From: Campylobacterota bacterium
Lineage (GTDB): Bacteria > Campylobacterota > Campylobacteria > Campylobacterales > Sulfurimonadaceae
DNA length: 63,881 nt
NCBI GenBank assembly: GCA_023379705.1
Contig: JAMCPS010000022.1
Span: 1 to 63,881 of the forward strand
Direction: 5' to 3'
How positions within the stretch are numbered: the first letter of the stretch is position 1; the number at the start of each line of letters is the position of its first letter. The position numbers and the translations under genes were made by a program. Positions 44,680-53,991 of this stretch are shown piece after piece. The notes beneath the pieces are model-generated. The model was not told the DNA's origin, ran no database searches, and saw only the letters and a program-made list of their open reading frames with translations.

Positions 44680-46437
44680 ATGGAACCACTACATGCAATT
44701 TATCATCACTATTTAAATGTATTAGACATCGCTTTTCAACCTATTGTTGATATTCATTCCGGAACACTTTTTGGGGCTGAAGCTCTTTTGCGGGGGACGG
44801 ATACTCTTGGATTTGAATCGATTGAATCTTTTTTTGATCATTTATATGAAGATAATACATTGTACACTTTTGATCTCGCCCTTCGTGAAAAAGTGATCAA
44901 AAAATTCTGTACGATTGGTTCTCATGAAACGATAAAGCTTTTTTACAATCTTGACAATCGTCTTTTTGGGATGTCTGACTTTTCAAAGGGCAATACGTCT
45001 CGTATTTTGAAACGCTATGGATTAGACCAAAAAAGCATGGTATTTGAACTCTCTGAACACAACGAAATAGTCAATATTGATGAATTTACCCGTCTTATGA
45101 GCCATTATGCGCATGAGGGTTTTTGTGTCGCGATCGATGATTTTGGTATCGGTCAGTCAGGGTTTAAAATGCTTTACCACGCCACGCCCAATATTATTAA
45201 AATTGACCGATTCTTTTTAAGCAATATTGACAGTGATCCCAAAAAAAAGCTTTTGGCTCGAAACATGGTTCAGCTTTCCACATTGATGGGATGCCGTGTG
45301 ATTGCCGAGGGGGTAGAGACCGAAGCGGAGTTTTTGGTGTGTAAGGAAATAGGATGCCATTTGGTGCAGGGTTATTTTGTTGCACGACCAACCTGTGATT
45401 GTTCACAGTTACGTTTACAATATGCAGATATCAATGCTATTGCGTTGTTAGAGAAGCGAACACCGGGCGATCAAACGATTGTACGAAAACGCTGTGAGGC
45501 GTTAGAAACGGTATCGATTAGTGATTCTATGGAGTTGGTTATTGAGAAGTTTAAGAGCGATCAGGAACTTTCTTTAATCCCTGTTATCGATAAGCAAGGC
45601 TCACCTTTAGGGATAGTCCATGAACATCGTCTTAAGGCGATTATTTATTCCCAATTCGGAAGATCACTGATACAAAACAACTCTTCGAACTTTTCGGTAC
45701 TGGAAACGTATATCGAGCCTATCCCCGTAGTGGACGTAACCATGCCGCTTAAGACGATTGTGAAGCTTTATTCTCTGTCACAAAATGCTCCAGGTGTTTT
45801 GGTGATGGAGTCTTCCCGGTACATCGGTTATTTAAGTGCACGGGAGATGATTGAAGCAGTTCATGAACGAAACCTGATCCGAGCCCGTGATCAGAATCCC
45901 CTTAGTCGGCTTCCGGGTAACTTTATGATCAATGAACACATCGCGCACGCTTTTGAATCAGGGAAAAGAAGTGTTTTCTGTTATTTTGATTTTGACCATT
46001 TCAAACCTTTTAACGATCACTATGGCTTTCGTAATGGCGATCGCGTCATTGTCTTATTCGCAGAATTAATGCACAAAATTTTCTTGAATGAATATTTTAT
46101 CGGTCATATCGGAGGGGATGATTTTTTTGCAGGTGCAATCATCAAAGATGATGCCATGTTTGATGAGTTTTGTACCTCAGTACGAAAACTGATTTATCAA
46201 TTTGGGGAGGATGTTCGTGAGTTTTACAGTGCAGAAGACCGAGAACGCGGATGCATTGTTGCGGAAGATCGCGAAGGGGTAATCAGAGAGTTTAAACTGC
46301 TTAGCGTCAGTGCTGTTATAGTATACAAAGGAAAAAAATCATCGATCAATTCGGCAGAACAGCTGCAAAAAATATTTGCAGTAGAAAAGAAAAATGCCAA
46401 ATACTCTCCCGAACATCTATGTTTGATTATTGATTAG
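44680..46437 (+). CDS. EAL-CBS-GGDEF protein, cyclic di-GMP turnover
   Basis: A 585-residue cytoplasmic protein. Domain order: EAL (residues about 12-245), with the motif EALLRG at 34-39, FELSEHNEIVN, AIDDFGIGQSGFKML, IIKIDRFFL, VIAEGVETEAEF and QGYFVARP, so the phosphodiesterase site looks complete. Two CBS motifs follow (about 265-400). The last part is a GGDEF domain (about 410-585) with YFDFDHFKPFNDHYGFRNGD and GGDDF as active loop. CBS pairs bind adenine nucleotides in other proteins, so energy state may be the input. The order EAL-CBS-GGDEF is the reverse of most bifunctional proteins. Confidence 0.88.
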   Translation: MEPLHAIYHHYLNVLDIAFQPIVDIHSGTLFGAEALLRGTDTLGFESIESFFDHLYEDNTLYTFDLALREKVIKKFCTIGSHETIKLFYNLDNRLFGMSDFSKGNTSRILKRYGLDQKSMVFELSEHNEIVNIDEFTRLMSHYAHEGFCVAIDDFGIGQSGFKMLYHATPNIIKIDRFFLSNIDSDPKKKLLARNMVQLSTLMGCRVIAEGVETEAEFLVCKEIGCHLVQGYFVARPTCDCSQLRLQYADINAIALLEKRTPGDQTIVRKRCEALETVSISDSMELVIEKFKSDQELSLIPVIDKQGSPLGIVHEHRLKAIIYSQFGRSLIQNNSSNFSVLETYIEPIPVVDVTMPLKTIVKLYSLSQNAPGVLVMESSRYIGYLSAREMIEAVHERNLIRARDQNPLSRLPGNFMINEHIAHAFESGKRSVFCYFDFDHFKPFNDHYGFRNGDRVIVLFAELMHKIFLNEYFIGHIGGDDFFAGAIIKDDAMFDEFCTSVRKLIYQFGEDVREFYSAEDRERGCIVAEDREGVIREFKLLSVSAVIVYKGKKSSINSAEQLQKIFAVEKKNAKYSPEHLCLIID

Positions 46438-46483
46438 CGTAGTTTGGTATAATACTCCATTATTACTTCGCGTGGAGAGAACA

Positions 46484-46981
46484 GTGGAACAAAAAGAGCC
46501 TATGACTAAATACGGGTTTCAGCGATTATCGGATGAACTCAATACCCTTAAAAACGTTGATTTACCTGCTGTCAATGTAGAGATTGATCGTGCAAAAGAG
46601 TACGGAGATTTAAAAGAAAATTCTGAATATCATGCAGCAAGAGAGAAGCAAGCGTTTATTGGTACCCGAATCGCAGAATTAGGGGATGTGATTTCTCGTG
46701 CTCAGATTGTAGATCCAAGTGAACTGGAACATGCTCGTATCAGTTTTGGTTCGACAGTGGTATTGTGTGATGTAAAGACAGATGAAGAGCTGACGTATAC
46801 CATTGTGGGAGGGATTGAGAGTAATCCTGATCGAGGGTTAATATCATTTAACTCTCCTTTGGCAAAACAGCTTTTGGGAAGAGAAGAGGGTGATGAGGTG
46901 AATGCCAAATTGCCTAGCGGTTCAAAAACATTTGAAATCCTTGAGGTTAAATATCAGGAGATTGTTTTTGAAACTCATTAA
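46484..46981 (+). CDS. greA: Transcription elongation factor GreA
   Basis: A 165-residue factor that restarts backtracked RNA polymerase. The coiled coil (ELNTLKNVDLPAVNVEIDRA), its tip KEYGDLKENSEYHAAREKQ and the C-terminal FKBP-like domain (ISFNSPLAKQLLGREEGDEV) are typical. I chose GTG at 46484: GGAGAG lies 4 bases upstream and the resulting start (EQKEPMTKYGF) matches the family. The ATG at 46502 has only a weak site. The end overlaps argC by 14 bases. Confidence 0.94.
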   Translation: MEQKEPMTKYGFQRLSDELNTLKNVDLPAVNVEIDRAKEYGDLKENSEYHAAREKQAFIGTRIAELGDVISRAQIVDPSELEHARISFGSTVVLCDVKTDEELTYTIVGGIESNPDRGLISFNSPLAKQLLGREEGDEVNAKLPSGSKTFEILEVKYQEIVFETH

Positions 46982-47981
46982 TGTAGGTATAATCGGTGTC
47001 AGCGGCTATACGGGATTAGAACTTGTAAAAATGCTCCTTTTACACCCGATTTTTCAGCTTACTTATTGTGCTAATACCGAGGGGGAAACAACTGTTTCTA
47101 ATCTTCACCCCTCTTTGAGCGGCGTATACGACATGCCCGTTGAAAAAGTAGACTTGGATCGTGCCGAAGATTTATGTGAACTTGTATTTCTGGCACTTCC
47201 ACATAAAACGGCGATGAACACGGCAAAGGGATTGCTGGAACGTGGTATTAAAGTCGTAGACCTTTCGGCGGATTACCGTCTGTTCCAAGAAAACTATGAA
47301 GCCTTTTATTGCGAACATGAAGATTTGGATAATCTTTCTCATGCGGTTTATTCGATTCCTGAACTTCATGGCAACATTGCAAGCGGTGCCAAACTGATTG
47401 CCAATCCGGGATGTCATGTGACGGCAACACTTTTAGCATTAGCCCCTTTCTTGGATCATATTGATCATACGCATCCAATTTTTGTAGACTCTAAAACAGG
47501 TGTTTCGGGTGCGGGTAAATCACCAACATCGGGCGTACATTATGTGAGCGTTAATGACAATATTAATTGTTATAACATCATAAAACATCGCCATGCAACC
47601 GAGATAGAACAGCATGCAAGTGGACTGTGCGGTACGGATGTTCATGTTACTTTTGTCCCATCTCTCGTGCCAATGACGCGAGGCATGTTGGCATGCGTGT
47701 ACGCAACCCTCAAAAACGATTGTGATCCACTGGAACTCATGAAAAGCTTTTATGTCAATAAACCTTTTATGCGTGTTCGTAATGAGCCTCCGCATACCAA
47801 AATGACATCAGGGACAAATTTTGCCGATGTCTATGCACAGCGTCATGGAAATGCATTGGTCGCAATGAGCGCTATTGACAATCTTATGCGTGGAGCAAGT
47901 TCTCAGGCGATAGTGAATGCCAATATTATGATGGGATTGGATGAAGCTCTTGGAATTCCAAAAATAGCCTATGTCCCCTAA
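46968..47981 (+). CDS. argC: N-acetyl-gamma-glutamyl-phosphate reductase
   Basis: A 337-residue NADPH enzyme of arginine synthesis. The N-terminal Rossmann loop is VGIIGVSGYTGLELVKML. The active-site cysteine is in LIANPGCHVTATLLALAP, and SKTGVSGAGKSP and HRHATEIEQH are also conserved. The start is TTG at 46968 with AGGAG 7 bases upstream; no in-frame ATG lies between this codon and the Rossmann motif. No other arg genes are adjacent. Confidence 0.93.
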   Translation: MKLINVGIIGVSGYTGLELVKMLLLHPIFQLTYCANTEGETTVSNLHPSLSGVYDMPVEKVDLDRAEDLCELVFLALPHKTAMNTAKGLLERGIKVVDLSADYRLFQENYEAFYCEHEDLDNLSHAVYSIPELHGNIASGAKLIANPGCHVTATLLALAPFLDHIDHTHPIFVDSKTGVSGAGKSPTSGVHYVSVNDNINCYNIIKHRHATEIEQHASGLCGTDVHVTFVPSLVPMTRGMLACVYATLKNDCDPLELMKSFYVNKPFMRVRNEPPHTKMTSGTNFADVYAQRHGNALVAMSAIDNLMRGASSQAIVNANIMMGLDEALGIPKIAYVP

Positions 47982-48714
47982 ACTGCTTCATGAGGGAGCA
48001 ATTCTTGTTGCGGATTCTCATTGTGCCCCATGGCGTACCACCTTTATTGATTTTTTAGGTGCATTAGAGCGTGGTGAAATTCATACAACGCAGTTGATTC
48101 TTATGGGAGATAATTTTGATCTTCTATTTGGACCTGTTTCTCAAACGCAGCGTGATAATCATTTATCCATTGAGCTCTTGAACCGACTTGCACTTAAAAT
48201 GGAGATTATTTATCTTGAAGGGAATCATGATTTTCGCCTCGACTCTTTATTTCCTGAAATCAATGTGATCTCTCGTTCTCATCAACCATTAATTCTTTCA
48301 TACAAAAATGAGCGTATTGCCTTATTGCATGGGGACATGAAAGTACCGTTTGGATATGCGCTTTATACCTATTTAATCCGCAATCGGCCGATTCTTTTTT
48401 GCTTAAATTTGATTAATGAGATGTTTAAGGGGATTATTATCAATACACTTTCCAAACAGATGCAGCGTAAAAATCATTGTCAAAAAATTCAAAATTTTGA
48501 AACCATTGCTGCTCGTCACAGTACAGCCCCATGGGCTAACAAATGTGATGTTCTTATAGAAGGACATTTTCATCAAAACCGTACTTTTGATTTGGATGGG
48601 GCGAAATACTACAATTTAGGGGCTTTTGCTTGTAATGAAAGATATTATGTTGTAAAATTTTTACAAGATAGAACTATTTTAGATGAGGCCATTTTTCACA
48701 AGGAGCCCCGATGA
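47971..48714 (+). CDS. LpxH-like metallophosphoesterase (probable UDP-2,3-diacylglucosamine hydrolase)
   Basis: A 247-residue calcineurin-type phosphoesterase. Metal-site motifs: VADSHCAPW (D-x-H as DSH), LILMGDNFDLLFG, LEGNHDF, LLHGDMKVPFG and IEGHFHQNR. The pattern fits LpxH, which releases lipid X in lipid A synthesis, as in other Campylobacterota annotations. An internal hydrophobic stretch (PILFCLNLINEMFKGIIINT) could touch the membrane. Substrate not proven. It overlaps argC by 11 bases and cheV by 4. Confidence 0.75.
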   Translation: MSPKLLHEGAILVADSHCAPWRTTFIDFLGALERGEIHTTQLILMGDNFDLLFGPVSQTQRDNHLSIELLNRLALKMEIIYLEGNHDFRLDSLFPEINVISRSHQPLILSYKNERIALLHGDMKVPFGYALYTYLIRNRPILFCLNLINEMFKGIIINTLSKQMQRKNHCQKIQNFETIAARHSTAPWANKCDVLIEGHFHQNRTFDLDGAKYYNLGAFACNERYYVVKFLQDRTILDEAIFHKEPR

Positions 48715-49649
48715 AGGGACATACAGATATCTTAAAAGTCGGTAGCAATGAGATGGAATTGGTTGATTTCCGTATCTTTAAGCGCGAAGACGGTGAGATA
48801 TACGAAGGTATTTATGGCATTAATGTTGCAAAAGTACGCGAAATTATCCGATTGCCAATGCTCACAGAGTTACCGGGAACCCCCCATTTTATCGAGGGAA
48901 TTTTTGATTTACGCGGTGTTGTTATTCCTATTATTAATCTTGCAAAATGGATGGGAATTGATGCACCCGAAGAGATGTCGCAAAATGCACGGGTGATTAT
49001 TACTGAATTTAACAATATGCTTATAGGCTTTGTGGTTCACGAAGCAAAAAGGATTCGTCGTATCAACTGGAAAGATATTGAACCAGCGTCGTTTATAGAT
49101 GGAGGTTTGGACGGATCAAAAATCACCGGTATGACACGTATTGAAGATGACAATGTATTATTGATTTTGGACTTAGAGAATGTTGTTCAAGAACTTGGGC
49201 TGTATCAACCCTCCAATACAAGATTAGATGCGAACCAAACCAAGTTTACGGGAATGGTTTTATTGCTGGATGACAGTTCGACGGCACGTCGCATTATCAA
49301 AGATGCATTGATGCAAATGGGCTTTACCGTCCTTGAAGCCAGTGATGGTGAAAAAGGGTTTGAGATTCTTGAAGAACTTTATGAAGCCCATGGTTCAGAA
49401 TTGTCTACGGTACTGCGCCTGATTGCATCCGATATAGAAATGCCGCGAATGGACGGATTCCATTTTGCCGCAAAAGTAAAAGAGGATCCTCGATTTAAGA
49501 TGATTCCGATTGTATTTAATTCTTCGATCAGTGATCATTTCAGTGATATACGTGGAAAAGAGGCTGGAGCCGAGGCGTATTTGGTCAAATTTGATGGAAG
49601 TATATTTTTCGATGAAATTGCACGTGTCGTGCAAGCTCATATGCTATAG
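48711..49649 (+). CDS. cheV: Chemotaxis coupling protein CheV (CheW-receiver fusion)
   Basis: A 312-residue protein. Residues about 15-165 are a CheW-like domain (VAKVREIIRLPMLTELPG, IEGIFDLRGVVIPIINLAKW). Residues about 180-312 are a receiver domain with DDSSTARRIIKDALMQMG, the acceptor aspartate in ASDIEMPRMDGFHF, and YLVKFDGSIF. It links receptors to CheA and may act as a phosphate sink. First of three che genes; cheA starts 9 bases later. Confidence 0.94.
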   Translation: MKGHTDILKVGSNEMELVDFRIFKREDGEIYEGIYGINVAKVREIIRLPMLTELPGTPHFIEGIFDLRGVVIPIINLAKWMGIDAPEEMSQNARVIITEFNNMLIGFVVHEAKRIRRINWKDIEPASFIDGGLDGSKITGMTRIEDDNVLLILDLENVVQELGLYQPSNTRLDANQTKFTGMVLLLDDSSTARRIIKDALMQMGFTVLEASDGEKGFEILEELYEAHGSELSTVLRLIASDIEMPRMDGFHFAAKVKEDPRFKMIPIVFNSSISDHFSDIRGKEAGAEAYLVKFDGSIFFDEIARVVQAHML

Positions 49650-49658
49650 GGGTATAAA

Positions 49659-52148
49659 ATGGATGAATTTGAAGAAATATTACAAGACTTTTTAGTTGAA
49701 TCGTTTGAGCTAATTGAACAGCTGGACCAGGATTTAGTAGAGTTAGAAACACGTCCGGATGATTTAGAATTGCTTAATCGAATATTCCGTGTTGCCCATA
49801 CGATCAAAGGTGCCAGTTCATTTTTAAATTTTGATACGCTGACGCATCTTACGCATCACATGGAAAATATTCTTAATTTGGCACGTCATGGGGACATTAT
49901 TATCGATGCGGGTATTATGGATGTTATTCTGGAATCCATCGATTTAATGAAGGCGTTATTGGTACGTATACGTGACACACGTTCGGATGACGGATTGGAT
50001 GTCAGTGCATGTGTTGTTCGTCTGGATGCTGCGGTAAATGGCGAAACTCCTGCTGTTGCAGCTGAGGCGGCTCCTGAGCCTGTTGCGGCAGTTATTGAAA
50101 CTCCTGAAGAAGCTGATTACTCAGGAATGAGTGATGCCGAAGTTGAAGCGGAGATTGAGCGCTTGATAGCTGTTAAACAAGCTGAGGTAGCTCAAAAGCG
50201 GACCGAAGGGGTATCAGCACCATCGGTTGATGAAGAAGAACCTGATTATTCAGGTATGAGTGATGCTGAAGTCGAAGCAGAGATTGAGCGTTTGTTAGCT
50301 CAAAAGAATGCAGAAGCTGCAGCAAAGCGTGCTAATAAATCAAGTGAGAGCACTGTTGATGATACACCAGCAGCAGTACCTGCTCCAGTGGTCGTTCCAA
50401 CTCCTGCACCGACAGCGCAAGTGGCACCGGCAGCACCGGTAGCGAAACCTGCTGCACCAGCTGCGGCACCACGACCTGCTGCGCCAAAAGAGGATGCTGA
50501 TGCGAAAGGTGCATCCGTTGAACAAACTATTCGTGTGGATGTTAAACGCCTTGACCACCTTATGAATTTGATCGGTGAGCTGGTACTTGGTAAGAATCGT
50601 CTCATTAAAATTAATGATGACGTTGAAGAGCGCTACGAGGGGGAAGCATTCCTTGAAGAGCTCAATCAAGTTGTTTCAATCGTTTCGCTGGTAACGACTG
50701 ATTTACAGATCGCTGTTATGAAAACCCGTATGTTGCCAATTGGAAAAGTTTTTAATAAATTCCCGCGTATGATTCGAGATTTATCCAGAGAGTTAAATAA
50801 AAAAATTGAGCTTGATATTTCGGGTGAAGATACCGAGTTGGACAAATCAATTGTTGAAGAGATCGGTGATCCATTGGTTCACATCATTCGAAATTCTTGT
50901 GATCACGGTATTGAAACTGGGGATGTGCGTGTAGCCGCAGGAAAAGAAGAAGGCGGGACTATTCAACTCAAAGCGTATCATGAAGGAAACCATATTGTTA
51001 TTCAAATTATCGATGACGGTAAAGGTCTTGATACAGACATGCTTAAAACAAAGGCAATGGAAAAAGGTCTGATAACCGAAAAAGAAGCGGATGGAATGAC
51101 GGACAAAGAGGCGTATGGTCTTATTTTCCGCCCAGGCTTTTCAACAGCGGCACAAGTGACGAGTGTATCGGGACGTGGCGTAGGAATGGACGTTGTAAAA
51201 ACGAATATTGAAAAACTTAACGGTATGATTGACATTGACTCGGAATTGGGTCAAGGTACCTCGATGAAACTCAAAATTCCGTTGACGTTGGCAATTATTC
51301 AAGCATTATTGGTTGGTGTTCAAGAAGAATATTACGCTATTCCTCTTGCGTCTGTTTTAGAAACGGTACGTATCAGTAAAGATGAAATTTATACGGTTGA
51401 GAATCGTTCGGTTATGCGTCTACGCGATGAAGTTCTTTCGTTGGTGCACATTGGTGATATCTTTGAAGTTGAGCGTGTCTTTGATAACAGCGAGCATGCG
51501 TATGTTGTTGTCCTTGGCCTTGCAGAGAGTAAGATTGGGCTTATTGTTGATACGTTGATTGGACAAGAAGAGATCGTTATTAAATCTCTAGGTGAATATC
51601 TCAAAGGAATTGAAGGTATCGCCGGAGCTACTATCCGAGGAGATGGCGGCGTGACATTGATCGTTGATGTCGCGGCCCTGATGCAAATGGCAAAATCGGT
51701 CAAATCAACAGTAGGTGATGAAGGCAGTGGCGCTAAGAAATTAGGGGCTAAAAACACTCCTAGTGATTATTGTGTAATGATTGTTGATGACTCCAAAACC
51801 GATCGTACGATTATGAGAAAATCGCTTGAACCTATGGGAATTACTCTTGTGGAAGCCGTAGATGGGGTAGAAGCGATGAATATTTTGAAACAAGGCGATC
51901 ATTTCTTTGATGCAATGCTTATAGACATCGAAATGCCGCGAATGGATGGATATACATTGGCTGGAGAGATTAAAAAGTATAATAAATATAAAAATCTTCC
52001 TTTGATTGCTGTCACATCACGTGCCGGAAAAGCGGATCGTATGCGCGGGGTAGAGTCGGGAATGGTAGAATACATTACTAAACCGTATTCTTTTGATTAT
52101 TTGATGAATGTTGTCAAACGTAATATTAAATTTAATGAGGGGCTGTAA
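49659..52148 (+). CDS. cheA: Chemotaxis histidine kinase CheA with C-terminal receiver (CheAY)
   Basis: An 829-residue kinase. Residues 1-110 are the phosphotransfer domain with His47 in RVAHTIKGASSF. Residues about 125-290 form a long acidic then Ala/Pro-rich linker containing a tandem 43-residue repeat. Next are the dimerisation domain (MNLIGELVLGKNRLIK), the HATPase (HIIRNSCDHGIETGDV, IIDDGKGLD, PGFSTAAQVTSVSGRGVGMD), a CheW-like P5 domain, and a receiver domain (IVDDSKTDRTIMRKSLEPMG, DIEMPRMDGYTLAGE, ITKPYSF). The fused receiver is characteristic of Campylobacterota, where a separate CheY also exists. Confidence 0.96.
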   Translation: MDEFEEILQDFLVESFELIEQLDQDLVELETRPDDLELLNRIFRVAHTIKGASSFLNFDTLTHLTHHMENILNLARHGDIIIDAGIMDVILESIDLMKALLVRIRDTRSDDGLDVSACVVRLDAAVNGETPAVAAEAAPEPVAAVIETPEEADYSGMSDAEVEAEIERLIAVKQAEVAQKRTEGVSAPSVDEEEPDYSGMSDAEVEAEIERLLAQKNAEAAAKRANKSSESTVDDTPAAVPAPVVVPTPAPTAQVAPAAPVAKPAAPAAAPRPAAPKEDADAKGASVEQTIRVDVKRLDHLMNLIGELVLGKNRLIKINDDVEERYEGEAFLEELNQVVSIVSLVTTDLQIAVMKTRMLPIGKVFNKFPRMIRDLSRELNKKIELDISGEDTELDKSIVEEIGDPLVHIIRNSCDHGIETGDVRVAAGKEEGGTIQLKAYHEGNHIVIQIIDDGKGLDTDMLKTKAMEKGLITEKEADGMTDKEAYGLIFRPGFSTAAQVTSVSGRGVGMDVVKTNIEKLNGMIDIDSELGQGTSMKLKIPLTLAIIQALLVGVQEEYYAIPLASVLETVRISKDEIYTVENRSVMRLRDEVLSLVHIGDIFEVERVFDNSEHAYVVVLGLAESKIGLIVDTLIGQEEIVIKSLGEYLKGIEGIAGATIRGDGGVTLIVDVAALMQMAKSVKSTVGDEGSGAKKLGAKNTPSDYCVMIVDDSKTDRTIMRKSLEPMGITLVEAVDGVEAMNILKQGDHFFDAMLIDIEMPRMDGYTLAGEIKKYNKYKNLPLIAVTSRAGKADRMRGVESGMVEYITKPYSFDYLMNVVKRNIKFNEGL
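50115..50372 (+). repeat. Tandem 129-base repeat in the CheA linker
   Basis: Two head-to-tail copies of 129 bases (43 codons) start at 50115 and 50244. Both begin DYSGMSDAEVEAEIERL, followed by similar (A/V)KxAExAxKR segments and an acidic end. The first 17 residues are identical, while codons differ at several third positions, so the duplication is not recent. Confidence 0.8.
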
Positions 52149-52150
52149 TC

Positions 52151-52645
52151 ATGAGTGATCAATTGCAACAAGTTATTAACAAGCAAAACAATGCGCTCAT
52201 AGGTTATGAGAATAAGATTGATGATGTTGTTCAGCTGGTTGGCTTCATTGTTGGTGAAGAAGAGTTTGCGATACCCATCTTGAGTATACAAGAGATTATA
52301 AAACCGATCAGCTGTACGAGAGTACCGCAAACACCAACGTACATTTTGGGTGTTTTTAATCTTCGCGGTTCGGTTATTCCTTTGATTGATTTACGTGCCC
52401 GTTTTGGATTAACACCTCAAAAGCACAGCGAAGAAACCCGATTTGTCGTTATGAAAAGTGGCGATGATGTAGCTGGATTTGTCATTGATCGCTTAACTGA
52501 GGCGATTCGGATGCCAAAACGTGATATCGGACCGGCACCCGAAACCGTTTCAGAAGCGGAAACGATGATTGATGGTGTCGGTAAACAATCAGACCGAATT
52601 GTGACTATTTTAAAAGTGCATAAGCTTTTAGAACGAAATTTTTAA
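52151..52645 (+). CDS. cheW: Chemotaxis coupling protein CheW
   Basis: A 164-residue CheW domain protein that joins receptors and CheA: VQLVGFIVGEEEFAIPILSI, IQEIIKPISCTRVPQTPTYI, GVFNLRGSVIPLIDLRARFG, and FVIDRLTEAIRMPK. It begins 2 bases after the cheA stop. The short N-terminal extension (about 25 residues) is polar. Confidence 0.96.
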   Translation: MSDQLQQVINKQNNALIGYENKIDDVVQLVGFIVGEEEFAIPILSIQEIIKPISCTRVPQTPTYILGVFNLRGSVIPLIDLRARFGLTPQKHSEETRFVVMKSGDDVAGFVIDRLTEAIRMPKRDIGPAPETVSEAETMIDGVGKQSDRIVTILKVHKLLERNF

Positions 52646-52667
52646 TATACCCTTGATTCATTTGTGG

Positions 52668-52673
52668 CACAAT
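52668..52673 (+). promoter_or_regulatory. -10-like box placed for a leaderless M24 peptidase message
   Basis: CACAAT, 7 bases before the ATG at 52681, with no ribosome binding site. This is the weakest match of the set. Confidence 0.25.
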
Positions 52674-52680
52674 GTCACTC

Positions 52681-53991
52681 ATGAATGAAAAACACTATGA
52701 GCTAAGACGTCAAAAACTACTAAATTTTATTGAGGAAGGGGTTGTGATCCTTGCCTCGTCTCCCCCAAAAACACGCTCCAATGATACAGAATATCCTTAC
52801 CGACAAAACAGCGATTTTTATTACATGTGCGGTTTTCAAGAGGACAATGCTCTGCTTGTTTTGGTTAAAACGAAAGAGCTTTCAAAAATTGTTTTGTTTG
52901 TAGAACCTTATAATGAAGAACATGCGCTTTGGAATGGTTCAAGGTTAGGTATTGAGAGAGCGAAAGAGCGTTTTTGTATGGATGAAGTTTATGATATTCA
53001 TGGATTTTCAATAGTTATTAAAGAACTTTTGCGTGACCACGTTGCTTTGTATATCGATTTGTTTGATGAATCTGAGTGGATAACACAGGCAAAAAAGACT
53101 GCAAAAGAATTACGTGAGACGCGTGGAGTTAAACGGCATATTAAGGCTATTTACGATGTGACTCATTTGATTCGTACGCTTAGATTAATTAAAAGTGATG
53201 AAGAAATCACAGAAATAAAAAATGCAATCAATATAACGGCATTAGCACACCACGAAGCGATGAAAAGATGTCGCTCGGGTCTATATGAATATGAGCTGCA
53301 AGCGTATATGAGTTATGTATTTCAATCACACGGCGCTCAAGCTGAAGCCTATGGAGCCATAGTAGCGGGCGGAAATAATGCCAATACACTACATTATATC
53401 GACAATCGTGATGTCTTACACGAGGGCGATTTAGTATTGATTGATGCGGCATGTGAATGGGAACTGTATGCCAGTGATATTACCAGGACCTTCCCTGTGA
53501 ACGGCAAGTTTACAGTTGCTCAGAAAACAGTGTATGAAAAAGTGTTGGATGTGCAGCTAAAAGTAATTGAGGCTATGAAGCCAGGAGTAAAGCGTGATTG
53601 GTTACAACAATACAGCGAAGAGTTGCTCTGCCAAGCTTTAATTGATTTAGGAATTTTGAGTGGTAAATGCAAGACTCTTTTAGAAGCAAAAGCACATAAA
53701 AAATATGCTCCCCATGGAATAGGTCACTGGATGGGTCTGGATGTTCACGATCCATGTCCTTATGTGGATGATGAGGGTGAGAGTCTTTGTTTTACAGCTG
53801 GAATGGTGATGACGATTGAGCCTGGAATTTACATACGTGCGGATGACGCAACGGTGGATGAAAAATACCGAGGGATCGGTATTCGTATCGAGGATGATAT
53901 TTTGATTACCGAGAATGGATATGAAAATCTTTCTGCAATGATTGTTAAAACAGCAGATGATATTGAAAAAATGTGTAAGGAGTTAGTATAA
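52681..53991 (+). CDS. pepP: Xaa-Pro aminopeptidase family protein (M24B, PepP-like)
   Basis: A 436-residue metallopeptidase. The N-terminal creatinase-like domain includes SSPPKTRSNDTEYPYRQNSD and YMCGFQEDNALLVL. The pita-bread domain carries the dimetal ligands: the two Asp in LIDAACEWELYASDITRTFP, His in GIGHWMGLDVHD, Glu in TIEPGIYI, and Glu in RIEDDILI. It removes the N-terminal residue before proline. ATG 52681 fits the family start better than ATG 52672. The next gene starts in TAATG overlap. Confidence 0.9.
   Translation: MNEKHYELRRQKLLNFIEEGVVILASSPPKTRSNDTEYPYRQNSDFYYMCGFQEDNALLVLVKTKELSKIVLFVEPYNEEHALWNGSRLGIERAKERFCMDEVYDIHGFSIVIKELLRDHVALYIDLFDESEWITQAKKTAKELRETRGVKRHIKAIYDVTHLIRTLRLIKSDEEITEIKNAINITALAHHEAMKRCRSGLYEYELQAYMSYVFQSHGAQAEAYGAIVAGGNNANTLHYIDNRDVLHEGDLVLIDAACEWELYASDITRTFPVNGKFTVAQKTVYEKVLDVQLKVIEAMKPGVKRDWLQQYSEELLCQALIDLGILSGKCKTLLEAKAHKKYAPHGIGHWMGLDVHDPCPYVDDEGESLCFTAGMVMTIEPGIYIRADDATVDEKYRGIGIRIEDDILITENGYENLSAMIVKTADDIEKMCKELV

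Noticed and set aside
50300-50605. Long Ala/Gly-rich open frames on the strand opposite the cheA linker
   Set aside because: They mirror the repetitive Ala/Pro codons of the linker and match no protein family.
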